From assembly GCA_000697665.1 (NCBI GenBank), contig KL197765.1, positions 83,251 through 147,250 on the forward strand: a stretch of DNA of 64,000 bases. The letters run 5' to 3'. Shown piece by piece: positions 1-12,918 of this stretch. The notes beneath the pieces were generated by a model. The model ran no database searches and had not been told where the DNA came from. It was given only the letters and a program-made list of their open reading frames with translations. The translations under genes and the position numbers were made by a program. The first letter of the stretch is position 1. Each line of letters opens with the position of its first letter. This stretch comes from Jaapia argillacea MUCL 33604 (Eukaryota; Basidiomycota; Agaricomycetes; Jaapiales; Jaapiaceae).

Positions 1-149
1 TTTTGGTGGCACCATTCTCCTGCATGAAACCTTTCGCACGGCTGGTGCATGCAAGTCGCCTGGCTCGGGCTTGGTTGCTTTTGCTGGTTTTTCTGCAACT
101 TGTACTCGATATTCTCACTGTGACTGTTCTCCTCATCCTACGAATCGAC

Positions 150-1700
150 ATGCCCTTCTCCTTCACGTTCAGTTTCTCTGTACCAGAAATTCCAAATCCT
201 TTTTCGATTCTCAGCCATCAGCCTGAGCCTCGCAATTACAATGCTCCGATCGAGTCTTCCGCTCGATCGACTGCCACACGGGCGACAGTCGGTCCTCGCC
301 CCCGCCGCCTCCCTTCTCCCGTATCCTCAACACCAGCAGCACCCTTATCACGAAAAAGAGGATGGGTGCCAGCTCTCGCTGAGCCAAGCCAAGCAGCTAC
401 AGTGGCTATTTCAAACGGCTATCTCGACACACCGGCCAAGTACAGAGCATACATGTCTCGACCAGAGGAGGTAGAAGTTGAGGAGATGGTAGCAGGTGTG
501 TTTTTCGGTGTCACAATTCATTCCTGCTCCAAGATGCTGTGTTTCCGGAGGCGTGTTAAACACCTGTCATCCTGATGGTGGTGATGGGTGCCGTCAACAC
601 GTGTATGACGGTGTAATCCACATGTATCATGGAGACCTCTATATAATCCCCACTATCTTTCGTCTGTTATCCATATGTTCATGCGCTTACCACTCATTTC
701 CCTTATTGTCGATGTACGATTAGAACTTCCGGCGTCGAAGAGGCGTCGCACGCTCGCTGGCTCCATCGTCTCAACTGCGTTGAGCGCTGCTTTGATAGGA
801 ACCGCTGTCGGCCTTACCGTTTACCGATTGTGAGTATCGCTCTTCACCCCCAGTTGACTGTGGTCTGACATGAAATCGAGATTCAGATGGAGAGAGCGAG
901 GTAAAGAGTCCGAACAATCTCCCCCTCCACCCTATCAAGAAGGCGGTTGGGTCCCTGTACAATTACCAAAGGTTTGCACCCACGTTTCTTCCATCTTCCT
1001 CTCATCTCACCCGTCCTTGTAGGCTCAGGAAGCCCATTCATCGACGCTGCAGGTCACGCCAGCTACCCCAAGGTCCAAAAGATTCCGACATCCCGCATCC
1101 GTTGGCCGTCGCTCCGTCCGCCATCGTAGAACACCTACACGAACACAGATCCTACCAGGGTCTTCACCAGCATTCCAACCCCAACCCCACTTCGACTTTG
1201 CCCAGCCCAACGAGCCTGAGCCTGAAGGGGAAGACCAGGTGAGATACTTGATATAATGAAGCTTGACTTGATCTAAATGATTGTTTTAGATGGATTGGAT
1301 CGGTGACAAGATCAGTCAGCTTATCGAGGAGGGGAAGAGAGCGTTGGGGAAGGAAGTCGTTGTCATGAGTGACGCTGCTGAGGATGAGGTTGACGACGGG
1401 CGAGGAGGATGGGAGGAGGAAGATGAGAGTTTCGAGACCGTGGCAGGTCCTTCACGGTCCCGGTCAGGTTCAATCAAGCGGACCCGCCATAGAGCACACA
1501 GCGCCCTACCACCACCTGCCTATTTCGCTGGCTCCTCCACTGCGCTTCCATTGCCAGAGTCACCGAAACATACTCGTGCTTGGTCTGTCGAATCAGAACC
1601 ACAATCACACAGTTTCAAGGAGGACGAATCTGTGTACCAAAGTCCCGAGCTTCGGGAATCCATGGAGAAGGCAAGAGAGATGTATCGCAGTCGAAGATGA
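150..1700 (+). CDS. Single-pass membrane protein, five exons, function unknown
   Basis: Exons 150-495, 724-829, 887-971, 1023-1238 and 1290-1700 join in frame to about 387 residues. The N-terminal part is Ser/Pro-rich and phenylalanine-rich at the start (MPFSFTFSFSVPEI). A basic stretch (SKRRR) is followed by one membrane segment, SIVSTALSAALIGTAVGLTV, at about residues 125-145, and then a proline-rich, acidic tail. The first intron (228 bp) is long for this window; the junction E|LPASKRRR restores the frame cleanly. Alternative starts are 24, which would add a hydrophobic leader, and 681, which would give a 286-residue protein. I do not recognise a domain. The layout looks like a basidiomycete-specific integral membrane protein. 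The exon chain is well supported; the start is not. Confidence 0.7.
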
Positions 1701-2164
1701 ACGATGCTCTCTTGTTGTACTGTTTTCGCCTTTTCTTTATTGCACACTTACGACCTTCACGACCCAATTACATAGATCCCTAATTCTGCCTTCAATTACT
1801 TATCGCACGCATATCATTCAGACTCCTTTTGCATCACTGCATCCTCTCATTTATCTATGTAGCACTGTTTTCTTGATGGTTTTTGTCGTCGTTCTTGTAC
1901 ACAATTGTAGGTTCCATATGCGTAGTAGGTAGTTCAACAAGAGAAGAATATCGCAGTCTCTAAATCCATGGGCATGATCGAACTTCGAAGGTGTGCGGTA
2001 CGGTTCCGTCTCGGCGGGACGGCAGTGTTCAGGCAGTTCAGCATCTACTAGCTAGCCGCACGTACTCTGCGGCTGGGTGACTAGTCCAACTTGCTCTTGC
2101 CCGTCTACGGCATTTCTTGGGATAGCATTGGCTTGCATCTTGGGCGCAACCGCCGATCTTCGAG
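1701..2164. other. Intergenic, no gene seen
   Basis: This is the 3' flank of the membrane protein gene and the promoter side of the TBC gene. Short open frames here have no splice logic or recognisable content. Confidence 0.5.
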
Positions 2165-5100
2165 ATGTCGACGATATCGACGCAACTCAGGAACTTCAAG
2201 GAGCCTACGAAGGAGCAGTTGACCCAGCTATTCTTCTCTCTACCACCAACCTTAGTTGACCAAGCAGAGCAAGATGGCTTGGAGAAGATGGAGATCAATG
2301 CTATCGTCAGTTTGAGTGATGATGCGGAGGAAGATTCATATGTGAGTTCTCGGAAGGCACTATTGCCTTGTCCTCGTGCAGGCGCTGATGAATTGGGGTA
2401 TGACAGGGAGGGAAGCTACATCTTATCCCTCCTTATCTCAGCTTTCTGTCCGTAGATCACAAATCTGTTCGATTCACGATACCATTATGCACCATTCGGA
2501 GAGTCGAGAAATTGAATGCGAGGGCGGGCGTATATGCCCTGAGCTTGGCGCTTTGGCATGGAATGAAAGTGGTAAGTCCCCTCCCTTCTCTATGTAGAAT
2601 ATTCCTCACTCTCTGTTGACTTGCAAGGTTGTTCAATTGACCTCCCTCAGACCAACCGCAGACCTGTTCTGTTCCCTGCTTCGTGATGCTTTGAAAGCCG
2701 AGCTACAAAAGGGACACATGAAGCTCGTTAAGGGATTCTCGAAGACGTGTTATTCGGAAACTTTGGTCGCTGCTTCTTCAGGGATGGAGGAGAACCCTTC
2801 AACCCAGAAGCTGCAACAGGAAGCGGAGCAGAACTCGGAGGGGAACGAGACGTCTTATCATGGAGGCTTAGGCCTCAAATATAAGTTCCCTGGTGATCCA
2901 AGAAGGTCAGTTCGATCTCCAAGCTACCTTATCGTGGCTCATTGTGCCTCTAGACTTCGTGAAGCCTCAAAGATCAAGCTTTGGACGAAGTATCTCGAAA
3001 GTACGAAGCGTTGTCCCGTTCCGCGGCTCACCTGACACTCTCACTCCCCAGAACATGGCCGAAATCTTACCCTTCTTCGTTATCCCCAATGCACACGACT
3101 TACCCAGGTCGGCTTGCCAAATAGATTACGAGGCGAAATGTGGGAAGTACTCTCTGGTTCCATCTATCTCCGATTTGTTCATCCTGGCGAGTATCTACGA
3201 ATCTTGGAGGAGAATCAAGGTCGGACAAGTACCAGTACAGAAGATATCGAGAAGGATTTACATCGCAGTTTGCCCGAATACTCGGCTTATCAGTCTGAGG
3301 AAGGGATTGGCGCTCTGCGGAGAGTACTTCAAGCCTACTCGTTCAAGAATCCAGAGTTGGGTTATTGCCAGGTATGAATCTGTATATTCACGTCCGGACC
3401 AAGTATGTAATCGTTACTAGGCCATGAACATTCTCGCAGCTGCGCTTTTGATGTAGGTCGTGTGCGATATCGAATCTGTCCCGCTGTTGACGATAGGGTC
3501 AGTTACATGTCCGAGGAACAAGCATTTTGGCTTCTTGAGGTTCTGTGTGATCGGCTCCTTCCTGGCTATTACAGGTGCGTTCGATCAGCCTTGATATTTC
3601 CCGTGTCATATGTATAGTTCATCTTAGTCCATCAATGCACGGCACCCTTCTTGACCAACGGGTTTTTGAGTCCTTGGTCCAGCGGTGTTTACCCATGATC
3701 CACGACCACTTCCAGGAGGTTGACGTCCAACTCTCCGTCGCCTCCCTCCCTTGGTTCCTGAGTCTGTGAGTCGAACAACGCCAATAATCCAGCTGTTGAG
3801 CGCTCACAGTGTCGGACATTCCTTAGTTTCATCAACAGCATGCCGATGATATTTGCTTGTAGAATAATGGACTGCTTCTTCTGCATGGGCCCCAAGGTCC
3901 TCTTCCAAGTTGGGTGCGTCCATTTCATTCGAGCCCTGGTAAATGCCCTTTGATATTCACCTGTATTCGATAGCCTCGGTTGGTTTACTTCCCCCGCTAG
4001 TCTCTTCAAGTTCTAATCTTGCCTTCGTCCTAGCCATCCTGAAGATCAATGGAGAGAAATTACTCGAGATCCAGGACGATGGAGGTTTCATCCAGTAAGT
4101 GATGATAACTTGATTCGCAATGGATCCATTAATCACTTTTGTCTGTGTAGCTTGATGAGAGACTACTTCGCTTCCCTCAACGAGTCTGCTTACCCCGATT
4201 CTCAAGATCCCCGCTCCCGTGCCATAAACCGATTCCAAGAGCTGCTCCTCATATCGTTCCGCGAGTTTTCTACCATCACCGATGACACAATCCATGCCGA
4301 GAGGCGAAAATACCGAAGCGAGATTATCTACAGCATCGAATCCTTCTCAAAACGAGCAGCCGTTCGCAATCTGAAGTCATTAGAGAGGTTCACCAAGGAC
4401 CAGGGTGGGCTGATATACGATGCTCTCTATAGAGCCATGTGTATTGCGCCTCCTCCAGCTCCGGTTCTCCCGCCCCCATCGTTGATACTTGGTTCAAACG
4501 ACGACAAGCCGGAAACGCGGATAGGATTGAAAACATTCCGAGTGTTTTTGAGCGAGGTGGCGACGTGGGCGCGTGATGAAAAGATCATCGTCAATGGCTT
4601 CCAGGTGATCATGTACCATCTCCCCCCGTTTTACCATATCCTCATATATGCTTCGGCTAGGAACGTGTGGACAGAGAAGTCGCTGAACATGAATTCATTG
4701 ATAGACTGTTCTTCTTCTGGGACACAGCTTGTAGAGGTGCTTTATCCTTCCAAGTAAGCTCCGTCGGCTTGTCCTTCCCTCTCATTCTCACCTACTCCCG
4801 TCGCAAAGGATTTGGTCTCAGGCCTCGACGGAGTTATGTTCAATGATTTGATGGAGAATATCGAGTGGTTCTTCAATTTACACGACAAGAACAAGGATGG
4901 CTACCTTACCAAGGATGAAGTTCTGACGTTGTCTGAATCATTCCTTGTGCGTGTTGCCAATTCTCACTTCTTCGTCTTCCTCGGGTGACCGATGATATGT
5001 CCAGTTTATCTTCCGATACGAAGTCGGAGATGCGTACCTCGGTGCCATCAGTCGATTCATGACTAATGCTTTCGAGTACGGTGATACCCTTCTCCCTCGT

Positions 5101-6037
5101 CCTGAGGGCGAGGCAGAGGATAGTCCCCCTCCAGAGATTGGTCACAACCAGCCATATCTAAACCTTGCGACGTACGTTATTTCTCCACACCCTCTCACTG
5201 CTATCACTGATATACTCCAGGTTCCGGATGGTCGTCCTTGCGGATGAGATTTTGGAGTCATTCTTCGAAACAGACCTTTCGGCTTCGTTCAGACTAGAGC
5301 CCGTGCAGTTATCTGACTTGCCAGCTGGCAACGTCGGATTCTTGGGGGATCTACTGTCGAATTTAGCCACAGACGACAACAAGAAGCTATTCAATAGGTT
5401 CACTGATCAGATTGGTAAGACGATTGGAAAACACCAGGTGAGTTCGTTTGTACGTCCAGATATTGGACTTTTCCTCACATAGGCTCCACCAACAGGTTGT
5501 GCATCGCCCAGCCATTGGGAGATACAAGACTTTAGAGGAGCCAAAAGCCAGGGAATCACTATTGACACCTTCCATGCGCCGGTCGCCATCAAAATCTACG
5601 TTATCAGAGAGCAGTACAATTACTTCAGTCCCTTCATCAGTGTCCATATCCACCGATGTCAGCGGCCAATCTACCACTTCCGCACCTGCAGGCCATGAGA
5701 CATCTCCGATGACGATGGTCCAGACTGCGAATGCAGCGCTTATGGAGAGGACACCGTTTGCCATTGACGATGCCAAGGACGAGGAGGAGGAGGATGAAGA
5801 TTTCTTCGGCGACGAAGATGATGGCGTCATGGACGAGGTGAGCACGCTTGCTATTCTAGATCGGATGACTGTCAATAGAGTGTCTTTCCCAGGTCGACGC
5901 ATTCTTGGAGGCCCACGATAACGGCCTGACACAGGTTGAGAGGGATGTGGCGAAAGGTTAGTAGAAACATACCCTTTCGAAGGTGCTTTCCAACCCCTTT
6001 GCCACTAGATCTTTTGAATGCGAAACCTGTCTCGTAG
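2165..6037 (+). CDS. GYP2: Rab GTPase-activating protein with GRAM-like, TBC and EF-hand parts (Gyp2/Mdr1 type)
   Basis: About 18 exons give roughly 965 residues. A GRAM/PH-like N-terminal part (about residues 60-165) leads into the family hallmark [10 protein letters not shown]. The TBC domain follows at about 225-440. It carries both catalytic fingers: the arginine in [13 protein letters not shown] and the glutamine in GYCQAMN. An EF-hand loop ([12 protein letters not shown]) lies at about residues 675-686, and the tail is acidic and Ser-rich. This order matches yeast Gyp2/Mdr1 and animal TBC1D9, which speed GTP hydrolysis on Rab proteins in membrane traffic. Clear exons include 2165-2341, 2407-2571, 2628-2905, 3052-3371, 4151-4604, 4661-4753, 4809-4946, 5005-5171, 5221-5437 and 5496-5837; the last is 6009-6037. 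The acceptor near 4010 is uncertain. Both catalytic residues are present, so it should be active. Confidence 0.92.
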
Positions 6038-6351
6038 AAAGACATCTCGGGAGATAGACAGGGTAGTTATGGACTCGATTACGCAGTAGTATTCGTCGCT
6101 TGCTTTGATTGTTTGTAATTCTATCGGACTTCGGGTTACAATGTTTGAACGCCACAGTGGTTGTTTATGCATGTTGTCCAAAGACTTTCGAATTCAACAC
6201 ATGCAAATAACGCGAAGCCACACATCACCAGCCGCAATAAACTTCGGCCCTCATCGTCCACGCGCCATTCCAAGGTCTGCCTTCTCCATATTCGCAGTAT
6301 GATGTGATACTAATCTCGTTTTCCAACAGCCCTGCTCTATCTTGCTTGGCG
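6038..6351. other. Intergenic
   Basis: This short spacer separates two co-oriented genes. It should hold the TBC terminator and the promoter of the flavin-reductase-like gene; I see no distinct motif. Confidence 0.4.
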
Positions 6352-7065
6352 ATGCTCCGGGGAGTAGCCCGGACTTCTCGAAGATGGAGCAGTTCGTTGG
6401 CGCAAGATACGCTTCATCATCGTCTTCGAACACTCCTCCGTGAATCCGCCCAGCCGGTAGCCATTGTCACCTCATACATGCCTCCGACTGCGTCGAAAGA
6501 CTCCACAACACGATATCATGGCGCCACCCTCTCGTCCTTCACCTCCATTGCTATGGACCCATATCCTTTGGTTGCGTTTTCCCTCCGAATTCCCTCTCGA
6601 ATGGCAACCTCGTTAAAGGCTGTTCATCCCAAGTCACCTTGTCATATGGTGATCAACGTTCTCTCGGCTGCTCAGGCCTCCACAGCCGTGAAGTTCTCAA
6701 GAGTCGACTTATATCCCAAACCATTCGAGACTGTCCAGTATAGCTTGACCAGGGAGGGTTTTCCTGTACTGGATGGTTGCTTGGGATCGTTATCATGTAA
6801 AATGGTCACATCATGGCCACTCCACGATCTTGGTTTGTTCGACAGGAAGGCTGGTTCGGACGTGGATGAAATTGGGGAATGGGAGGGTGAAGGAGTAGCT
6901 TCGGAGCTATTCCTTGCGCGTGTCGTGCGAGTAGAGTCCCTCGCAGTCGACGACGACGACAGGTCGCTTCGGAGGTTGCCCCTACTTTACCACCGTCGTG
7001 ATTACGGCACTACTTCTGATATCCTGCCTTTGATATCCACCAGTGGGTCTAAGAATGGACCTTGA
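6352..7065 (+). CDS. Flavin-reductase-like (FMN-binding split barrel) protein, probably mitochondrial
   Basis: A single-exon gene of about 237 residues. The ATG at 6352 gives a basic, serine-rich leader (MLRGVARTSRRWSSSLAQ) typical of a mitochondrial targeting peptide, so I prefer it to the upstream in-frame ATG at 6304. The core carries the split-barrel pattern: AQPVAIVTSY, then HGATLSSFTSIAMDPYPLVA, SRMATSLK, FVINVLS-like HMVINVLSAAQ, and a late strand ELFLARVVRVE. Members bind FMN or reduce flavin for partner oxygenases; the substrate here cannot be read from sequence. It converges with the polymerase alpha gene, leaving about 115 bp between stop codons. Confidence 0.82.
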   Translation: MLRGVARTSRRWSSSLAQDTLHHRLRTLLRESAQPVAIVTSYMPPTASKDSTTRYHGATLSSFTSIAMDPYPLVAFSLRIPSRMATSLKAVHPKSPCHMVINVLSAAQASTAVKFSRVDLYPKPFETVQYSLTREGFPVLDGCLGSLSCKMVTSWPLHDLGLFDRKAGSDVDEIGEWEGEGVASELFLARVVRVESLAVDDDDRSLRRLPLLYHRRDYGTTSDILPLISTSGSKNGP

Positions 7066-7179
7066 TATATTAACAGTTCGGTATGCAAGTGATGAGGAAT
7101 CGTACAACAATCTATGGGGAATACAGATGCGAGTGAGATGCAGCGACAACATTTACGACTATGCATATTGAATGAGAGG

Positions 7180-10100
7180 TTATAGCTTCATGAAAGAGAA
7201 CAGTCCGCCGAGTTCAACCCAACGGCGACCACACTGATCAAGGTATTTCTCCACTGTGCCTTCTAGGGCAGCCAAGAGATCGCCCTGTGTTGCCACTATG
7301 GCATTCACCGCGTCTAAGTGTGTTTCGGCCATTAGTGCAATAACGCGAATACAGGAATAACTGTACTGACCGAAGCTAGTGGATCCTTTAGCCAACTTCA
7401 GGATCCGCGGTTGATTGAAAAGTGAGGAGTAGAACCTCAGCTGGTTATACAACTGGGAATCCGAGTACTAGGGGAGGGTCAGTCGCTATAATCAGCAGGA
7501 AATGGGCAGAAACATACCACAAATGTCACTGAACCTCGGCAACCCGACTTCAAGCACCGCTTTGCGTAAACGCGAGCCATACGGGTCCGGTTCCCACACG
7601 TCGTGTCGTCGCAAACCGTCCAACCCTCGTAATATTTCGCTATGTGTCCTCGAATTTGTGTCTCTAATTGCACATGAATGCTGGCTGGACTGAGAGGACT
7701 CTGACATGCTATACATGCTGGGCCAGACGCGTAAAGGAGGGAGGACTGAAGCATTGCTCAGCTATTAGTCTACAGACAGGGTGGGGGTTGGGATGGACGT
7801 ACATCTCGGTCGTTGACGGGTGCAAACGGCATTTCTCCCTGACAACTGGCGCATCGGACAGTGAAAGGAGTGCAATCTCTGTAACGCTCGCTATCGGATA
7901 TTTGTGAGTCGAGTGTAGAGAAGTAGCGCTCCTCGCTCTCGCCTGAACCGGTACTCCGGTATCGGTTAGGATCGAGGCCTAAAGATGGGGATCAGCAAGC
8001 CAGTCGTGGCATTGTGATCAACGAGAACATACCGAGGCATTCTGCGAGCCTTGAGCGGTCTGTGCCTTCGATTGGTTCACACAATCGCTCGATAGGAGGG
8101 AGTACTTGATGAGCGAGGTAAAACTCATAATCTGAACAAGGGTTAGTGGGACGTGGGAGCTAATGTAGCTTTGAGCTCACCAATTTTGCAATCGCTGTCT
8201 ACCTTACGAACTTCATCAGGATGCCTCGCGCGGTCGGCTTGCCCAGTCTTGGCAGTTTCCCCATCAGTTCCCAGACAGAAGATGTATGGAATGACGTCTC
8301 CAGAACGAGCGTTGCCGCCCTTCGACTTCATTCGGAGGGCAACTTGAACGTGTGGTTGGCTCTTGGCGTCAGGGTAGTCTTCTGGGTTTTTACCCAGCCG
8401 CTATTGGACGAAAATCAGCAAGATGGGAGACGACACTGCCGATCAAATTACCTTGAAGACAATGAACTCGTCGACCTTGATCTTACCTTCACGAACATTC
8501 TCTCCGATAGTCGTCAGATATTCGTGAATTCGTTCCACGACTGTTTCGGTGGCATCTCCGGAGAGAATTTGTTCCAAGACATATCTACAGTGGAGATAAG
8601 AATCCACGCTAACAAGAATATTCAGATATGGAGCTTACTGAGAGACATTCTTGGATAATGCGCAGAATTCTCGGCGCTTCATGTCAAGACCTTTCACTTC
8701 AGTTGACGTCCGAGTACCGTCCTCCACTTTGATAGCGGCATATTTCTTCTTCTGGAGTAGCAGTAACCGCTTGAAGACGCTGTCGAGATCGATTTCCAAG
8801 AGCTTGTATCGATCGTTGACGGCTTTCTTGAATTCCGCGGAAATCTTCAATGCGTCCGCAAGCTCGGTGACGTTCGAATTGACGAAGACAGAATCTGTGT
8901 CACCATAGACGACCTGGTAAAGTGGTCAGAGTGGAATTGCGCTGGAGCGTAGCCGCGACTCACATCCAGCTGCAAGCTTTCAGCCAGCTCCCTTGTGTGC
9001 GTCAGAATCTCTCGACCCTTGTACGTTGTAAGTGCGGCCAGTGGTCGAGCATAAAACCTCGAGTGTTCGAAGCCCAGGCACCCGTACATACTGTTAGCAG
9101 TTAGTTTCAGGGCCTGCTGCTTGATGTCATACTAATGGGACAGGAAAGTTAGACGCTGTCGTTATCGAGCAATGAATGTCAGATACCTGGAGTAGTTTTG
9201 CAGGTGTCAGTGACCTGTCCTTCATCAACGACTTGACCTGTCGCCGACGCTGGACAAGGGTTGCAATCAGGCGCGGTAAGACGCCTTGCGGCACATCGGA
9301 AGAAGGTGGCTCTGGAATTTTTTCTTCCCCATCCTGTCAACGGCTTGTCAGATGACATGTCAAGGCAGACTTCGCAACGTCTGCTTACCTCGTCCTCCAC
9401 GTTCTCTACAGTGGTGAAATCAATGTTGTACTCTTGGATGATACTCGGGTATAGCGAGTTGAAGTCCATAACAAGAATAAACTTGTCCCATAACCCTCTC
9501 TTGGGCTCGAAGACGAGACCGCCCTTGTACTTGTCCCGTTTTCCCTTCGTCGTGGTCTTGGCGGCACCACCTTCCTCATCGTCTGGCACCTCTACCACTT
9601 TAGGCGCAACCTTCTTTCCCCAGAATTTGTCGGGGCAGATATATTTGAGGCGATGAAACTCGTGCAGTAGAATGTATTCGTTACGCTCTGCGCGACCACC
9701 ATTTAGCGTCTTGTTCCTACAGCATATCCCAAATCAGCACATATGAGAGCTTGAGAAGTAGGCGACTCGCCATGAATTTCCAGCGAGTCCGGTCAATTGC
9801 TTGGTCAAGGGAAGAATCTGAACTTTAGCGGCGATAGCCATATGGTAATGGGCATCGAGTTCGCAGTGACGGACGAATGTCAGAAGGCGTTCAGGAGTGC
9901 TGACACTCCCATCAAAGTAGCTTGCAGTATCATCAGGATCGATATCCTGTCGGTCGCTCTTGAGATGAGTTTGACACATCTCCGTGAGTGACCAAGTAGT
10001 CGAGGCAATCATACTCTAAACATGCATTGCAGTGAGAATGCTTTCGAATAGGCTAGAAGGAACCATAACGAACCTTAGCGCCATCACTCGCAAGGTCGCA

Positions 10101-12692
10101 AAGCAACCTCCCGTTCAAAAACTTGAGATTCGTCCCTTGTTTCCCAACGTTTGGCCACTTGACTCTCCTGAACCGACCAATCCGAGACCAGTGGTCAGCC
10201 TTGAGCTCCCTCATTCGATGCAGGAGCACATCCAGCGAAACACCGAGAAACTCGTGGCCAACAAGGACATCGGGATCCGCTTTGTGCAAAGTTACTGCAG
10301 ACGGGCGTAAGTGCGGCGAACACAACACAAAGACAGGCGCAAGTGGGACAACCACATACCAAGGAGGTTGTTCAGGAGCATACGTTCATTCTTCATCGGA
10401 GATATTGATCCTTTCCCGTTAGCCTTTGCTCGTATCTCAAAGTTGGGCGGGAAGCGATCCAGTGGCCGAACGAATGTATGCGATGTGCACGGTAAAGATT
10501 CCGGAGGTGTAGGGTCGTCAATCTGAACTAAATGGGCAACGGAGCGTAACTGTCAGACGAACTTCAATGCGGCGGAGTGGAGGACTAACTGTTCGCCCAT
10601 GTCCTGGCGGTGGCGCATACAATCTCCCTCTTGTTCTCTTTATGATTGACTATGGTTCGGATACTAAGACTCATAACAGTCAACGGCGGTATATCCTTTG
10701 GTGCATCTTGATCGGTTTCTGAGAATGGGTTGAAGTCTTTTGGATCAGAGACGGTTGCTTCCACTTTGCACCACGACACCTAAACGGTAGCAGTAACTCT
10801 ATTAGCTGAGTTGAGTATGGAGTTAAAGCGAGAAGGACTGACTCCTTTGTTTTCGATACGAGGTTTCTTGATTTGAAGCCAACAAGGACCCATGATCTTG
10901 CGCTTTAACACCAGAAGCTCGAAAGCTGACGTGTTGGTCCCAAATACCCTCGAAAAGTTAGGACTGGAGACGTTAAGTGGAATTTGCGGTTCTACACCAG
11001 TCACATCAGCCCCCCATACCTACTAAAGGGACAGAAATACAAAGTGACTCACCATCAAACCCATAAACAACTTTCAACCACTGCTTCTCCCCCCTCGGAA
11101 CATCCTCCTCCCCAAACGCATACAACCTCTTCACGAACTTCGCCTTCCAACTCTTTATGCCAACCTTCTTCCTCACCCTATCAAAATCATCATAAACATC
11201 CTTCAACCCAGGAACTACGTCCGTCTCAATAGTAAAATTGTCCTGCTCATCAGCTTCCATTTGACGTTCGCGGGGAAGTACGAAGAGGCTTCGTTGGAGG
11301 TTCTCGACTGTGATGCAACAAGAGATGTATGTTGGGGAAGAGGGAGAAGGAGAGGATTGGGGACGTAAGACAACTTTCCCGGTGAAGTAAAGGCGGCCGT
11401 CTACTTCCAGGTAATCGAGCCAGAAGAAACGAAGTGAGCCATCGGGTTCGAGGATTGAAGAAGGGCTGATGGTCGACGAGGAAGGGACTGAGGTAGTAGC
11501 AGAGCCAAGGCCTCCGGAGTCATCCGCTTCCACCGTCAAAGAGTCGTACACAGATAACCATCCAGGGGTGTCGTCCAGTTTCTTCTTTCCAGCTGTTATC
11601 GAAGAGGCGCCGTTGAGTGGTTTGAATGGCAAGTCAACATCCATCTTCATTCCCCGCTCCGTTTTCTTGGTACTATTTGACTTGGAATCCACGCCCTTGA
11701 GCTCCTCATCCAAGTCGACGTCCATAAATGCGCTCATGTCCGAATCATCAAACGCAGTGTCGAAAGCGTCGTCATAGAAGTCATCGTCCGCCTCCATCTT
11801 CACACTGGCCTTCCCCCCAGCTCTTCCATTACCCCTCCCGTTAACATCCATTTTCTCCATCTTCTTGATCGCAGGAGTGACTCCGACGCCCAAGCCGGTC
11901 TTAACCTTTTTCTTCGGACTCATGACCCTCTCGAACTCATCTCCGCTTGATGAGAAACCTCCAGTTTCAGCGAGGTCGAGGTCGACGGGTCCGTCGCTCG
12001 AAGTGTCGGCATAACCATAAGAGCTGTCGTTCCTGTAAGCGGGAGAGGAACTGCCCGGATTGCGACACGACGGCGAAGGCTTTCGCTTGCGGCTGGGTTT
12101 CGTGGATGGACGGGTGATGGTGGTGGCAGCGATGGTGTCCATGTCGCCAAGGAGGGCAGACATGAAATCTGTCTCTTGCTCGGCGGAGACGACAGGTCTG
12201 TAGGAACTGATTGAAGGAGCGACAGATGCCTGGGGAGGGGCCTTGGGTTTCTTACCCTTCGCGTCATCTCGCTCCTTGGTCTGCTTCTTCTTGCCTGAAA
12301 CCAGACAATATCAGCTTCATGGGACGCTGCCGATAGCAAGAGAAACCGCACCCTTCTTCCGTATCTCTTCCTCTGAGTCCTGTTCTTCATCTTGGCCTTC
12401 GCTCCAATCATCCATCCCGTTATCGTTGTATCCCCCAATCCCATCATCAACGACGAAGTCGTCCCGTGCCAGTCTTCCTCTGACGATACTTTTGTACTGA
12501 TCATCCGTCACCTCATCGTAAATGTCGACGTCTTCCTCAGCCTAAGATGCATCTCCACTTCAGCCGCGTGAACAGATCTGGGTTGAATTGTTAACATACC
12601 TTCCACGACCTGCTCCCTCCCTGTCTAGCCCGTCTTAGAGCTTCGAATTTGTCTTCCTTCCTGTTCCTTTCCCGACGAGAGCGTTCGGCCAT
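7180..12692 (-). CDS. POL1: DNA polymerase alpha catalytic subunit
   Basis: A multi-exon gene reading leftward, roughly 1,400-1,450 residues, which is usual for the family. Exon 1 is 12600-12692 ([20 protein letters not shown]) and exon 2 starts at 12541 in phase. A disordered acidic region follows, then the conserved [19 protein letters not shown] segment near 10.7 kb. Polymerase motifs read in order: motif [20 protein letters not shown] (about 9.45 kb), motif B end [20 protein letters not shown] (about 9.05 kb), and motif C YGDTDSVF (about 8.9 kb). The C-terminal cysteine modules lie at about 7.5-7.9 kb ([12 protein letters not shown]). The exonuclease-like region [16 protein letters not shown] lacks proofreading acidic residues, as is normal for Pol alpha. 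The enzyme extends RNA primers with primase at replication origins and on the lagging strand. Exact inner splice sites were not all resolved. Confidence 0.95.
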
Positions 12693-12918
12693 GTCGCAGA
12701 AACAGACTTGTATAATCAGCGAAAATATATGCGCACTGAGCGAGGATGTGCGATGAGGCCAACGCGCTCGGACGCGCCTCAAATTACAGCTCCGCGCCAA
12801 AGCGTGTTTATTATGTAAGTAAATAATTCCGAAATGTCAGTGTTCGAACACCGTCGACGGTGGTACACATTCCAAGTGAGACTTCTGGAGGTTGGGCTAC
12901 CCTGCCGCAGACCATCTT
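12693..12918. promoter_or_regulatory. Divergent promoter of POL1 and F-box gene
   Basis: POL1 (minus) and the F-box gene (plus) start back to back with about 225 bp between their first codons, so both must take their promoters from this interval. I see no clear TATA box. Confidence 0.5.
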